Shown here piece by piece: positions 16,727 to 26,190 of a DNA stretch of 64,000 nt. Origin of the DNA: Planctomycetota bacterium (GTDB lineage: Bacteria; Planctomycetota; SZUA-567; JAKLDR01); assembly GCA_022703445.1 (NCBI GenBank), contig JAKLDR010000007.1, positions 1-64,000 of the forward strand. Direction: 5' to 3'. Under the pieces are notes generated by a model that saw nothing but the letters and a program-made list of their open reading frames with translations, had not been told where the DNA came from and did not search any database. Both the position numbers and the translations under genes were made by a program. The stretch's first letter is position 1. Every line of letters starts with the position of its first letter.

Positions 16727-17425
16727 TCATATCTTGACCTCTCCACGCAAAAAGGCATCCCAATCGAGATCGAATGGCACACAGAACGGGTGAATACTTC
16801 TGATGACTCTGGAGTAGTCCAACATCTTGGCCGGCGCCATCAGCTGCCCAAGGGGCTTGTCATCGAGCACCCAGCCACTCTTGGGCAAGGAATAGAGCTC
16901 GAAACAATCCGCGGGTACGCATTGATCCTTATCATGGTACCACATGATAATAGCTCTCTTCCCCGCTATCCGATAGACATAACAACGCCCGGAGTGTTCC
17001 CGGTCTGGGATATGCACAACAGTTATTGGCCGGTAAAGAGTCACCGCAACCAGCCCTTCTTCCAGGTCCGCCTGCAGGCCTTCTGCACGCCGTCTTGCGC
17101 ATTGTCGATTGCGTTGTTCCTGCCTAATGACGGCAAGAAGCACTAGGAGGAATACTGGGAGGCACAGGATCAGTCCGAGTAACGCCACGACCTTGGAGAA
17201 TTCCGGCCACTGGTCTGCTAGGAGTTCACCGATGCCCAGGCACACAACAACTAGGAGGACTGAAGCGAAAGCCGCCGGCCCGACATGTTGCCACCATCGT
17301 AATGGCTTGCTTGCCAATTTGCGCGTTCCTGCGATTTCCTCTGCCACTCGCTTCTTCTCGTCCTCTGACATAGGACGTAAATGCGATTCGTCCGCCTCAA
17401 CAGATACTGTCGGATCAGCAAGCAC
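16727..17425 (-). CDS. Two-TM protein after the RHS toxin, candidate immunity protein
   Basis: The 232-residue protein begins at a GTG at 17425, one base after the RHS stop, with GGGAGG 7 bases upstream inside the RHS gene. That position and site decide the start over an earlier ATG. Two membrane helices lie at about residues 50-66 and 75-98, with a basic stretch after the second (RQEQRNRQCARRR). A soluble C-terminal domain of about 130 residues follows, with YRPITVVHIPD and YVYRIAGKRAIIMWYHD. The family is unknown to me. Position directly after a polymorphic toxin and low GC fit an immunity gene. A membrane immunity protein would be unusual against a cytosolic nuclease, so the role is an inference. 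Confidence 0.65.
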   Translation of the reverse strand: MLADPTVSVEADESHLRPMSEDEKKRVAEEIAGTRKLASKPLRWWQHVGPAAFASVLLVVVCLGIGELLADQWPEFSKVVALLGLILCLPVFLLVLLAVIRQEQRNRQCARRRAEGLQADLEEGLVAVTLYRPITVVHIPDREHSGRCYVYRIAGKRAIIMWYHDKDQCVPADCFELYSLPKSGWVLDDKPLGQLMAPAKMLDYSRVIRSIHPFCVPFDLDWDAFLRGEVKI

Positions 17426-17426
17426 G

Positions 17427-20400
17427 TCAGCGCCTCCCAACTTCCAAAAGCACACACTCACACTCCTCATCAGAAAACATGCCGTCCAGCCAAGTCTCGC
17501 CCCGAACAGCAAGATTAGCGCCAGCCAAACCCAGTGCGGTCCCTCGAAGCCATGTCGGGCTACCTTCCCACAGTATCCTGGGGAAACCGTAGGGCTTCAA
17601 GTCCGCAGGGCGGCGCCAACCTCTAGTGGCATTAAAGAACGGATCTAGCCTAGCATGTTGTGCATACCATTCCGCATTGGATGCGCCGCGTGCTGGTCTA
17701 ATCAAGTTCCATTCAGCGTCGACAAAGCCCCGCAATCGTGAGCCTTCACCCAGCAACCGAGAAGGAACGATGGCATGGTGTGCTCGCTGTGCGCCTGTCA
17801 CTTTGTCCTGCCAGAAGTTCCGCAGCAATCGCCTGCCAAATCCTGCTCGTTGGGGGACTCCTCTTACCAACGTACCACCCTTTTGCCAGAAGCCGCTCCA
17901 TCCACTCTTTACTGCTGTTGCCGCCTCGCGCAGGGTCATACTACCCCAGCGTCCTGCACCACCTCCTGCCCCAGCTCCCATGGTTGCAAAAAGGATCATG
18001 CCCTCGCCCCCTAGGAACTTGCTGGCCTTGTGATCGAACTCATCCTCGTAAGTATACATGCCCTTGGCCCAGTCGGCCGTGAGATCAACGCCCTTATCTC
18101 TGAGCATGTCAATAAGCGTCTTATCGCCCATCCTTCTCATCAAGCACGCCTTGACCCTTGAGTCCTTGTCCCCTTTGAGCCTCCAGTAAAGCTCCATTCC
18201 CTTTGTTGCGGTTCGCTGCAGCTTTCCGCTCAATCCATGCTTCATTTCGAACTCGACTAGCCCGACGACGGAATCCTGCACCCCTTGCAGAAGGTTGGCT
18301 TGCCCTTGTCGGAAACCCTCAATGAACTCCGCCGTAGTCCCATATACTGAAGCCAGACGATGCCAACCTGCTTCGCGAGCTTGATTCTCCCCATACGCAA
18401 ACCATTTCTGTGCCAGCCCTTCGATGGTGGTGGAGTCACTCCACCGCTTGAGCTTCTCCACCACGCTCTCTTCTTCCTGTCCATCTGCGTCCACAGCGTC
18501 CACAGGATTATTGCTGCAATAGATACATTCACCCGCCAAAGCGTCCTGTGGATCGCGCTGGAGGAATCTGCCCGTTGCCGGGTTGAAGCTTCTGTTCAGC
18601 GAGAGGTAAAGGCCGTCCAGCGAATCCGCGAGTTTCATCCAGTTGGTTTGGTAGGCGAAGCGGCTTGAGGCTCCCGAGGTTTCGTCTCTGAGCGGGTTAC
18701 CCCAGGCGTCGTATTCGAAGTAGCCGACGACGTTTCCGTACTGGTTGAGGCGGCGGATGACGGAGCCGCGGTGGTCGTAGAGGTCGTACTGGAAGTAGGT
18801 GCCGCCGGCGGTGAAGCGTCGGGCTACGGTGCAGGAGCCGATGCCATCGACGGGCGAGTAGCCGTGGGTGTAGTAGGCGGTGACGTTGCCGGTGGCGTCG
18901 TGTTCGGCCAGGAGGTTGAGTCCGTTGCGGTCCCAGGTGAAATAGCTGAGGCCGGTGCTCTCTTCGATGGCGAACCGCCGCCCCAGGGCATCGTACCAGA
19001 AGCGGTTGACCACGCCGTTGGCGTATCTGATCCGCTCGACCATGTTGAGGGAATTGTACTGGAAGTAGGTCGAGAGTCCACTGTCATCGTCGATTCTGGT
19101 GCAGTTGCCGCGGGCATCGTAAGCGAAGTACTCGTAATCTCCGGCCGGGATGGAGACCCAGGAACTGAGCTGGTTGGCGGCGTCGTAGCTGTAGTAGAGG
19201 GCCGTGCCGGCGTTCCGGCGCTCGGCGGTGCGGTTGCCGACGGCATCGTACCAGTACTCGTAGTCGTGACTGAAGCCGGCGTTGAGCCACTTCTCGCGGG
19301 TCAGCCGGTCGGCGTCGTCGTACTCGTAGTAGGTGTTGACGCCGCCCTCCCGGTCGATGCGGGTGATGCGGCCCACGGCGTCGTAGCTGTAGTCGAAGTA
19401 GGTCAGCGCCGCGCCTCCGGGCAGGCAGTTTCTGACGGTGCTCAGCCGGTTGAGCTGGTCGTAGGCGAAGTAGGTGTAACAGCCGTTGGGCAGCCACTTG
19501 CGCGTGAGGTTGCCGGCGGGGTCGTAGACGTAGACGACCGCGCTGGAGACGTCCTTGGCGCCGTAGCCGCTCGACCCGTAGGGCTGGCGGCCGTAGCCGG
19601 CGGTGGCCTTGGCGCCGATGTACTTGAGCCGGTTGGCTTGGTCGTAGCTGAAGTAGGTGTCGACGCCCAGGCACCGCAGGCACGTGCGGCGCCCGGCCAC
19701 GTCGTAGCTGAAGCGCAATTGGGCGCTGTCCGGCGCGAGCTCGGAAACCACCCGGCCGACCGCGTCGTAGCCGAAGTAGGTCCAGCCGCGCCCGTCCCTG
19801 GCCGCGGTCATCCTCGACAGCGCGTCGTAGCCGAAGTAGCAGCTGGAGCCGTCGGGGTAGCCGGTCGCCGTCCGGCGGTCGAGGTTGTCGTACTCGTGTT
19901 GAGTGACGCCCAGCGATGCGTTCGTGAAGGACCGCAGATTGCCGTTCAGGTCATAGGCGTAGTACTCGGCCTGGCCCAGCGGATCGGTGACGGACTCGAG
20001 CCGGCCGAGCCGGTCATGGCTGTAGGCGGTGACGTTGCCGAGGGCGTCCTGCAGTCGTGCGCGATTGCCGGCGGCGTCGTACCCGAAGTAGGTCAGGTCG
20101 CCGAGCGGATCGGCGGTGCACACCAGCTGGTTGGCATCGTCGTAGTGGAAGTCCGCGACGCGGCCAAGGGCGTCCTTCGCGGCCGTGCGGTTGCCGTTGG
20201 CATCGTGGACGAAGTAGGCGAGGTTCCCCATCGCGTCCTGGATACAGTAGAGCCGGTTCGCCGCGTCGTAGTGGAAGTAAGTGGGCAGCCCCCGCTGGTC
20301 GCTGGCCACGGACCTGTTCCCGACCGCGTCGTAGAAGAAGTAGGCCGAGTTGGACAGCGGATCGGCCGCACACGCCGGGCGGTTGAGGTCGTCGTAGGTG

Positions 20401-23400
20401 GATATCCACGCCTGACCGAGCGGATCCATCTTCGATGTCACGTTGCCGACGGCATCGTAGGCGAGGTAGGTCAGGGCTCCGCAGGCGTCCTCCGCACAGA
20501 CCGCGCGATTAAGAGCATCGAAGTGGGCCCGCGCGACGCCGCCGAGGGCGTCCCTGACCACCGTGCGGTTGCCATTGGCATCGTACTCGAAGTAGCTGCG
20601 CCCGCCCAGCGCGTCCTCGGCGCAGAACGGACGGTTGAGGCTGTCGTAGTAAAGCCGCGCCGGCTGGCCGCGCGGGTTGATCACCGCCGTGCGGTTGCCG
20701 TTGGCGTCGTACTCGAAGTAGGTCCGACCGCCCCGCGCGTCCTCCGCGCAGACCGCGCGATTGAGGGCGTCGAAGTGGAAATAGGTCGTGATGCCGCGGG
20801 GATCCATCAGCCTGGTCCGGTTGCCGGCGGCGTCATACCCGAAGTAGGAGCAGCGGACCAGCGGGTCCTGAGCGCAGCTCCTGCGGTTCAGGGCGTCGTA
20901 GAAGAAAAGCGAGCTCTTGCCGCGCGGGTCCTTCACCGACGACATGTTGCCGGCGGCGTCGTAGGCGAAATAGGTCGTGGCCCAAAGCGGGTCCGAGGAA
21001 TACTGCAGCCGGTTGAGCGCATCGTACTCCGCGGAGCTGACCCTGCCGAGAGCATCCTTGACGGCCGTCCGGTTGCCAGCCGCGTCGTAGTAGAAGTAGG
21101 TGCTGCCGCCCAATGCGTCCATGACGCAGGTCTGGCGCCGCAGCCCGTCGTAGCGGAAATAGCTCGCCTTCCCACGCGCATCCACCGCCGCCAGGAGATT
21201 GCCGACCGCGTCGTACGCCAGGTAGGCGGTCCCCCCCAGGGCATCCTCCGCACGACACCGGCGGTTGAGCGCATCGTAGCCGAAATAGGCGACAGCCCCC
21301 CTGGCGTCCTGCACCACCGTGCGGTTGCCGGCAGAATCATAGGCGAAGTACGCCGGATTGCCGAGAGCGTCCCGGGCACAGACCATCCTGTCGAGAGCGT
21401 CGTAGTAGTACCGGCTCTCCGCCCCGCGGGCGTCGATGGCGGCCACCCGGTTGCCGTTGGCGTCGAACTCGTAGTAGCTGTGCCCGCCAAGCGCGTCCAC
21501 ACTGCCCTTCTGCCGGCGCAGACGGTCGAAGTAGAAGTAGCTGACCCCGTCGCGCTGGTTCCGGACCGCGGTCACGTTGCCCAGCGCGTCGTAGGTGAAG
21601 TAGGCCCTGCCGCCCAGCGCGTCCTCCACGCAACTCCTCCGGTCCACCTCGTCGAAACGGACGAGCGTCGTGTTGCCGAGAGGGTCCTTCAGCGCGGTCC
21701 GGTTGCCGTTGGCGTCATAGGTGAAGTAGGTCCTGTTGCCGAGAGCGTCCTCCTCGCAGGTCCGGCGATCCAGCGCGTCATAGTGGAAATAGGTGGCGTG
21801 GAGCCGCGGATCGAGGACCACACGCTGGTTGCCGTTGGCGTCGTAGGCGAAGTAGGTCAGCCCCCCGAGCGCGTTCTGCACGCAGACGCGGCGCCCGACC
21901 TGGTCGTAATGATAGTACGTGACGTACCCCAGGGCGTCGAGCGTCGCCACGCGGTTGCCCCGGACGTCGTAGCCGTAGTAGGCAAGCCCGCCAAGCGCGT
22001 CCGCCATGGCAGTCTGACGCCCGACCGCGTCGTAACTGAACGTGGTGACCAGCCCAACGCTCCGGGGATCGGTCCACGAGGTCATCCGCCCGACCGCGTC
22101 GTAGCCGAAGTAGACGGCGTTGCCCAGAGGATCCTGCGTCGCCACCCGCCGGCCTGCCGCATCGTAGCAGTGGTTGACAGCATTCCCCCGCGGATTCACC
22201 TCCGCGGTCAGGTTCGCCTCCCCGTCGTAATGGAAGTACGCGCTGTTCCCCAGCGCATCCTTGACCGCGGTCTGCAGCCGGAAGACGTTGTAGGCGTAGT
22301 AGGTCGCGCTGCCCAGAGGGTCCAAGGCCACGGCCAGCTGACCCGTGCCGGTGTATCCCGCGGTCCAGCGGTTGAGCAGCGCGTCCTGCCGCTCCGTCTG
22401 GCGCCCCATCCGGTCATACTGGAAATAGGCCGCGTAGCCGCGCCGGTTGACGAGCCGGGTGCGGTTGCCCACCGCGTCGTACTCGGAGTAGGCGGCGCCG
22501 CCCAGCGCATCCAGCTCCGCCCGCATGTTCCCGTACGAATCGTAGGCGAAGTAGGATGCGTAGCCGCGCGCGTTGCGCAGCCGGACCAGGAACCCGCGCT
22601 CGTCGTGGCCGAAGTAGCTCACGTCCCCCACAGGATCGACCTGCACGGTCAGGTTGCCGTAGTAATCGTAATCGAAGTAGCCGATGTTGCCGGCCGCATC
22701 ACGCTCGAATGTCAGATGCTGCTCCCAGTCGTACCCGCGCCGGCTCGCGTTGCCCAGGGCGTCGACCGATCCAATGAGCTGTCCGTGCCCGTCATAGAAA
22801 TAGTAGGTCCGCCCACCCAGCGGGTCCGTCGAAAGATTGCCGCCGACGTACGTGGCTGCGTTGCCCAACGGGTCGGTGATCTTCGCGATCACCGTCCCAT
22901 AGTAGTCGTAGTAGGCCGCGTATCCCCGCGAATCGACCACCGCGGTGCGCCCGGCCGCATCGTCGTACTCGAAGTAGGTCGTGCCCACCCCGGGAACGTG
23001 CTCGCGACGCACCCGCCCGGAATCGTAGGAGTAGTAGGCCGCGAACCCCTCGGTATCGAGGATGGTCGTGATCCGCTTGTCCGCGTCGTAGCCGAACTCC
23101 GTGACGCAGAGCTCCGGCCCGGTGACCTTGGTGATCACCCCGTAAGCGTCGTGCTCGTAGTACGTCGTCCGGCTGCCCCAGTCGGTGATCGCGTTCACCC
23201 GGCCGCCGACATCGTAGTCGAAATAGCAGGCACGACCGGCCGCGTCCACCAGCTTGCGCAGCTTGGCCTGAAGACCCGGGCTGTCGTACTCGAAATAGTG
23301 CGCACAGCCCTGCTTGTCGTAGAGCACCACCGCACAGCCGTAAGCGTCGTACTCCAGCGTCCTCCCGTCCGTGCGCCCTTCCGTCCAGCAACCGTATGAG

Positions 23401-23765
23401 TCCTTGGACAGAGTGTTGGCCCGGCCGGCCGGAGGATCCCAGTTGACCCCGTCCCCCCGCCCCGTGTAGCTGACCTCGTCACCACTCTCCTTCCGGAGCA
23501 CCACCGTGCCGTAATTGTCGCCGGACGTCCGGTCGTCCAGCCTGATTCCAGCCTCCCCAAGCCGACCCCACCGGTGCCCGAAAGCACCGTTGTAAGTGTC
23601 GTCCGAACGAAACGACACCTCCAGACTCACAGGGAAACCAGGCCCACCCAACATCACCTTCTGCCCGTCGACGAAGAGCTCCCCGGTCGTGAGATCTACC
23701 CTCACCCCGCCACACCCGGCACAAGCTCCGCCGGAAAATACCTTGGACTTGCGCTCTTCGTGCAT
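17427..23765 (-). CDS. Giant RHS/YD-repeat polymorphic toxin with AHH-type nuclease tip
   Basis: The 2112 residues begin with an RHS N-terminal domain (VDLTTGELFVDG...FGHRWGR; about 20-110). About 70-80 YD repeats of some 21 residues follow (about 130-1720), then the RHS closing motif NPATGRFLQRDP near 1725. These repeats should fold into a hollow cocoon that encloses the C-terminal toxin. The tip (about 1750-2112) contains AHHAIVP near 1990, then WNLIRP and a later His, matching AHH/HNH-type nucleases. No secretion signal is present, so delivery probably needs a tail-like device or spike. The ATG at 23765 has AGAGGA 8 bases upstream. The tip has lower GC than the repeats, as expected for exchangeable toxins. 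Toxin class is inferred from the His motif. Confidence 0.88.
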   Translation of the reverse strand: MHEERKSKVFSGGACAGCGGVRVDLTTGELFVDGQKVMLGGPGFPVSLEVSFRSDDTYNGAFGHRWGRLGEAGIRLDDRTSGDNYGTVVLRKESGDEVSYTGRGDGVNWDPPAGRANTLSKDSYGCWTEGRTDGRTLEYDAYGCAVVLYDKQGCAHYFEYDSPGLQAKLRKLVDAAGRACYFDYDVGGRVNAITDWGSRTTYYEHDAYGVITKVTGPELCVTEFGYDADKRITTILDTEGFAAYYSYDSGRVRREHVPGVGTTYFEYDDAAGRTAVVDSRGYAAYYDYYGTVIAKITDPLGNAATYVGGNLSTDPLGGRTYYFYDGHGQLIGSVDALGNASRRGYDWEQHLTFERDAAGNIGYFDYDYYGNLTVQVDPVGDVSYFGHDERGFLVRLRNARGYASYFAYDSYGNMRAELDALGGAAYSEYDAVGNRTRLVNRRGYAAYFQYDRMGRQTERQDALLNRWTAGYTGTGQLAVALDPLGSATYYAYNVFRLQTAVKDALGNSAYFHYDGEANLTAEVNPRGNAVNHCYDAAGRRVATQDPLGNAVYFGYDAVGRMTSWTDPRSVGLVTTFSYDAVGRQTAMADALGGLAYYGYDVRGNRVATLDALGYVTYYHYDQVGRRVCVQNALGGLTYFAYDANGNQRVVLDPRLHATYFHYDALDRRTCEEDALGNRTYFTYDANGNRTALKDPLGNTTLVRFDEVDRRSCVEDALGGRAYFTYDALGNVTAVRNQRDGVSYFYFDRLRRQKGSVDALGGHSYYEFDANGNRVAAIDARGAESRYYYDALDRMVCARDALGNPAYFAYDSAGNRTVVQDARGAVAYFGYDALNRRCRAEDALGGTAYLAYDAVGNLLAAVDARGKASYFRYDGLRRQTCVMDALGGSTYFYYDAAGNRTAVKDALGRVSSAEYDALNRLQYSSDPLWATTYFAYDAAGNMSSVKDPRGKSSLFFYDALNRRSCAQDPLVRCSYFGYDAAGNRTRLMDPRGITTYFHFDALNRAVCAEDARGGRTYFEYDANGNRTAVINPRGQPARLYYDSLNRPFCAEDALGGRSYFEYDANGNRTVVRDALGGVARAHFDALNRAVCAEDACGALTYLAYDAVGNVTSKMDPLGQAWISTYDDLNRPACAADPLSNSAYFFYDAVGNRSVASDQRGLPTYFHYDAANRLYCIQDAMGNLAYFVHDANGNRTAAKDALGRVADFHYDDANQLVCTADPLGDLTYFGYDAAGNRARLQDALGNVTAYSHDRLGRLESVTDPLGQAEYYAYDLNGNLRSFTNASLGVTQHEYDNLDRRTATGYPDGSSCYFGYDALSRMTAARDGRGWTYFGYDAVGRVVSELAPDSAQLRFSYDVAGRRTCLRCLGVDTYFSYDQANRLKYIGAKATAGYGRQPYGSSGYGAKDVSSAVVYVYDPAGNLTRKWLPNGCYTYFAYDQLNRLSTVRNCLPGGAALTYFDYSYDAVGRITRIDREGGVNTYYEYDDADRLTREKWLNAGFSHDYEYWYDAVGNRTAERRNAGTALYYSYDAANQLSSWVSIPAGDYEYFAYDARGNCTRIDDDSGLSTYFQYNSLNMVERIRYANGVVNRFWYDALGRRFAIEESTGLSYFTWDRNGLNLLAEHDATGNVTAYYTHGYSPVDGIGSCTVARRFTAGGTYFQYDLYDHRGSVIRRLNQYGNVVGYFEYDAWGNPLRDETSGASSRFAYQTNWMKLADSLDGLYLSLNRSFNPATGRFLQRDPQDALAGECIYCSNNPVDAVDADGQEEESVVEKLKRWSDSTTIEGLAQKWFAYGENQAREAGWHRLASVYGTTAEFIEGFRQGQANLLQGVQDSVVGLVEFEMKHGLSGKLQRTATKGMELYWRLKGDKDSRVKACLMRRMGDKTLIDMLRDKGVDLTADWAKGMYTYEDEFDHKASKFLGGEGMILFATMGAGAGGGAGRWGSMTLREAATAVKSGWSGFWQKGGTLVRGVPQRAGFGRRLLRNFWQDKVTGAQRAHHAIVPSRLLGEGSRLRGFVDAEWNLIRPARGASNAEWYAQHARLDPFFNATRGWRRPADLKPYGFPRILWEGSPTWLRGTALGLAGANLAVRGETWLDGMFSDEECECVLLEVGRR
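18590..23400 (-). repeat. Tandem YD repeats (about 63 bases each) within the RHS gene
   Basis: About 75 units of roughly 63 bases encode YFxYDxxGNxxxxxDxxG-type repeats. Over much of the array two unit types alternate. One type has the core LNRxxCAEDALG with a Cys; the other has GNRTAVxDPRG. The real period there is 42 residues. On the opposite strand this array gives a long, valine-rich open frame that is an artefact. Confidence 0.85.
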
Positions 23766-23843
23766 GTTATTGTCCTCTCTGGCCCTGTCCCAGAATCATT
23801 CCACCTGCCCGCAAACCACTCATCCCCCCGGCCGACCGGATAA

Positions 23844-25184
23844 TCAGGTCAGAACCTCTAGCACCGGGCCGGTGACCAGGAACTCGTCGATCCTGTTGGC
23901 GAAGTGATACGGCACGTTCCAGTCATATGGATTGCTGGGTTTGGCCGCCCCTGTCGGGGAACCAAGCTTGAGCGTCAGATAGTCGCCGCTGAGGTTGTTG
24001 ATCGCATCGGCCGGGATCCCCATCAGGCGGTTGCTATACGTCACCCCCTGTGCGGCTCCCAGATAGCTTCGGGGCTGGCAGTTCAGCGCGGTCGCGTCGG
24101 CCAGCCACATGTCCGTGGGAACGGCGACATCGCCCCAATCAGGGACTGCCATGGCCTTCGTATACATCCCCGTGTTGTAGTACCAAGTGGTCGAATGGAG
24201 CATCGCCGAAGAGGTGTACTTGATGGAGAACCTCAGCGCTGCTGCAACCGCGCTGCCCTTGTAAGCCCCCACGTTGAAACGAAGATAGCTGTATGCCAGC
24301 TTGGCGTCACCCGTACTCCCATTGCCACCCGAAACGTGTGCGCCGCCAAAGAGACCGAGAGATGTACTGACGCTTTGTCCTAACAGCTTGTTCCAGTTGT
24401 TTGAACACACCGGATCCGGGAATGGCTCGGGCAGAACATCTCCAAGACACGTCAGGTAAAGCGACCCGGAGCGACCCAGGGCGACCTGCGAGGTGCCCTT
24501 GGCCACGAGATGGTAGCCGGTCTTGCTCCCCCCCGTCTCGGTAACGGCTACCTGCAGGAACAGGCTGTCATCGCCCGTGTACTTCTGACTGCTGCTGGTC
24601 CAGACCCCGCTGCTCCAGCTTCCCGCGCCAATCGAGGTGATGTCCAGGTCGCCGGAGCCATTGTGGGTGATGTCGCAATCCGCGGCGTAGGACGTGTCGA
24701 TCTCGTTGTCCTTGGTCCAAGCCGTCACTTTCATGTTGAACGTCGACCCGGAGGTTATGGACCCGGGAAGCTCGACCACGAAATACCCATCCTGCGGCTT
24801 CTTACGCACCAGGATGCTGTCCGCCGCCCAACGACCCGCCCCCGACATCTCCCGGAAAACAAAATCGACCTTCGCGTCGAGCGCCGAAGGCAGAGACGCA
24901 ACCTTCACCGTTCGCGCCGCGCGGCCACCGTCCCAGTCGTAGCTCTCGAACGTACCCTTGTCCAACTCTATGGGCACGCCCCCGGCGAAAGCGGATACGG
25001 CCATCGTCCCGTCATATCCGGCGTCCCCAGTGTCCACGCTCATCGCAAACTCGTCGCCCTCGATCACCTCGGGCGGAGTGAGCATGCAGTTCGTGGTCCG
25101 CCCTGACGCACTGCCCACGTTCGGCTGCGGCCCCACGCACGCACAGAGACCGCGCTGCTCCATGCACTTCTCGGTCTTGTCCAT
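23844..25184 (-). CDS. Beta-rich protein with DNRLRE-like C-terminal domain, RHS operon
   Basis: The 446-residue protein is Ser/Thr/Gly-rich with few charged stretches. The C-terminal half (about 265-446) has the alternating pattern of a DNRLRE-like/CBM-type beta-sandwich (AYSYLRFNVGAY...AAALRFSIKY). The N-terminal half carries two Ig-like stretches (EGDEFAMSVDTG, SGSTFNMKVTAW). The extreme N-terminus, CMEQRGLCACVG, is Cys-rich, as is that of the RHS protein (ACAGCGG). No signal peptide is seen. The ATG at 25184 has GGGGGAG 5 bases upstream. It follows the fibre-like gene by 12 bases and precedes the RHS gene, so it is likely a structural or adhesion partner in toxin delivery. The domain call is tentative. 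Confidence 0.7.
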   Translation of the reverse strand: MDKTEKCMEQRGLCACVGPQPNVGSASGRTTNCMLTPPEVIEGDEFAMSVDTGDAGYDGTMAVSAFAGGVPIELDKGTFESYDWDGGRAARTVKVASLPSALDAKVDFVFREMSGAGRWAADSILVRKKPQDGYFVVELPGSITSGSTFNMKVTAWTKDNEIDTSYAADCDITHNGSGDLDITSIGAGSWSSGVWTSSSQKYTGDDSLFLQVAVTETGGSKTGYHLVAKGTSQVALGRSGSLYLTCLGDVLPEPFPDPVCSNNWNKLLGQSVSTSLGLFGGAHVSGGNGSTGDAKLAYSYLRFNVGAYKGSAVAAALRFSIKYTSSAMLHSTTWYYNTGMYTKAMAVPDWGDVAVPTDMWLADATALNCQPRSYLGAAQGVTYSNRLMGIPADAINNLSGDYLTLKLGSPTGAAKPSNPYDWNVPYHFANRIDEFLVTGPVLEVLT

Positions 25185-25196
25185 GGACTCCCCCTA

Positions 25197-26099
25197 TCAG
25201 GCGCAGTCGACCAGCAGCCTCGAGATGTGCAGCAGCCGACCCGACGCGGATGTCGCCACCACGTACGCGACGTACCCCAGGTCCGTCGACGCCCCGGGCA
25301 GATTGGCATTGTTGGTCCCGACGGACGTCCCGTTGATGAAGAACTCCGCCGTCCCGGCAGCCGAATCAACCACGATCTCGAGCTTGAAGTCCGTCGACGC
25401 CCCACAGGCAACCCCAGTGTCCACCGCGTTCAGAGTGCTGCCATCCTTGGTGCAACGGTACCAGTTGCCCCCCACCCCCGCACTGTAACGGAACGCAATG
25501 AGACTTATGGCCGGACTGTCCGAGTTCCCCGGCGCCGCACTGCACAGCCCCACCCATATGCGGGCGTTGTCCACCGCACTGTCCGTCCGCACCCGCGCGT
25601 AGAACTGAGGATCGTGAGCTCGACGCACCAGGTTGAACGTCGCGGAAATGATCCCACCAGTGCTGCCGGAGGACGCCGCACTGGTCGCGCGCGTCCACGT
25701 CGAACTGTCGTCGTTCGAGTTGGCCAGCGTCCCGGATGTCGTCGGCGCCGCCACACCCATCGCCTGGAACGTCGCCGCCGCCGAGTTGACCGCGAAGAAC
25801 TTCCGCGCCGCAGAAAGCGCGTGCGCCCACGACGCATCCCCTCGCATGAACTTCGACACGTCGTCCGGCGCCTTCGGACACAAACCGTGCTTCGCCGTGC
25901 TCGCGTCAAGATCGGTGTTGTCATCCGGCGCCGACAAATCGTCCAGCTTGATCGCATCCGCCCCACCACTGCGGTGCCGACCAGCGTGCGCCCCAAGATT
26001 CGTGTCTATCGTCTCCCAGTTCCCGTTGATCTCCGTCGTCCAGTCCGAATCCCCCTCGTCCGGCCGGGCCAGATTGAAATTGGTGGTCGGCGTTCCCAT
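25197..26099 (-). CDS. Phage tail-fibre-like protein with lectin-like C-terminus
   Basis: The 300-residue protein begins with a stretch typical of phage tail-fibre and collar proteins: TPTTNFNLARPDEGDSDW and NGNWETIDTNLGAHAGRHRSGG. A second patch, SKFMRGDASWAHA, follows. The C-terminal 170 residues look like a concanavalin-type jelly roll (ARIWVGLCSAAPGNS, FKLEIVVDSAAGTAEFFING). The ATG at 26099 is chosen because GGAGG lies 6 bases before it; the GTG at 26105 would abut the ribosome binding site. It is the first gene of the RHS operon. Fibre genes normally bind a surface target, which suggests the operon product recognises prey or host cells. No other phage gene is nearby. Confidence 0.75.
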   Translation of the reverse strand: MGTPTTNFNLARPDEGDSDWTTEINGNWETIDTNLGAHAGRHRSGGADAIKLDDLSAPDDNTDLDASTAKHGLCPKAPDDVSKFMRGDASWAHALSAARKFFAVNSAAATFQAMGVAAPTTSGTLANSNDDSSTWTRATSAASSGSTGGIISATFNLVRRAHDPQFYARVRTDSAVDNARIWVGLCSAAPGNSDSPAISLIAFRYSAGVGGNWYRCTKDGSTLNAVDTGVACGASTDFKLEIVVDSAAGTAEFFINGTSVGTNNANLPGASTDLGYVAYVVATSASGRLLHISRLLVDCA

Positions 26100-26160
26100 C
26101 AGCACCCTCCTGTTCGCGGTCAGTCTTCACCCATCCAAGATCGGCACGGCTGCAAAACAA

Positions 26161-26178
26161 ACCACAGACGCCTGTGGT
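26161..26178. promoter_or_regulatory. Perfect inverted repeat in the leader of the RHS operon
   Basis: ACCACAG, a 4-base loop and CTGTGGT form an 18-base inverted repeat just downstream of the start site expected from the promoter at 26191-26219. It could be an operator or an RNA hairpin in the leader. Confidence 0.45.
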
Positions 26179-26190
26179 CGATGCCGAAGT

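Noticed and set aside
18771-23399. 1542-codon open frame on the plus strand opposite the RHS gene
   Set aside because: It is the antisense of a repetitive GC-rich gene. The product is a monotonous Val/Gly-rich repeat with no domain or ribosome binding site.
18590-23400. CRISPR-like tandem repeats
   Set aside because: The repeats have no constant spacer and are in frame throughout, encoding YD units.
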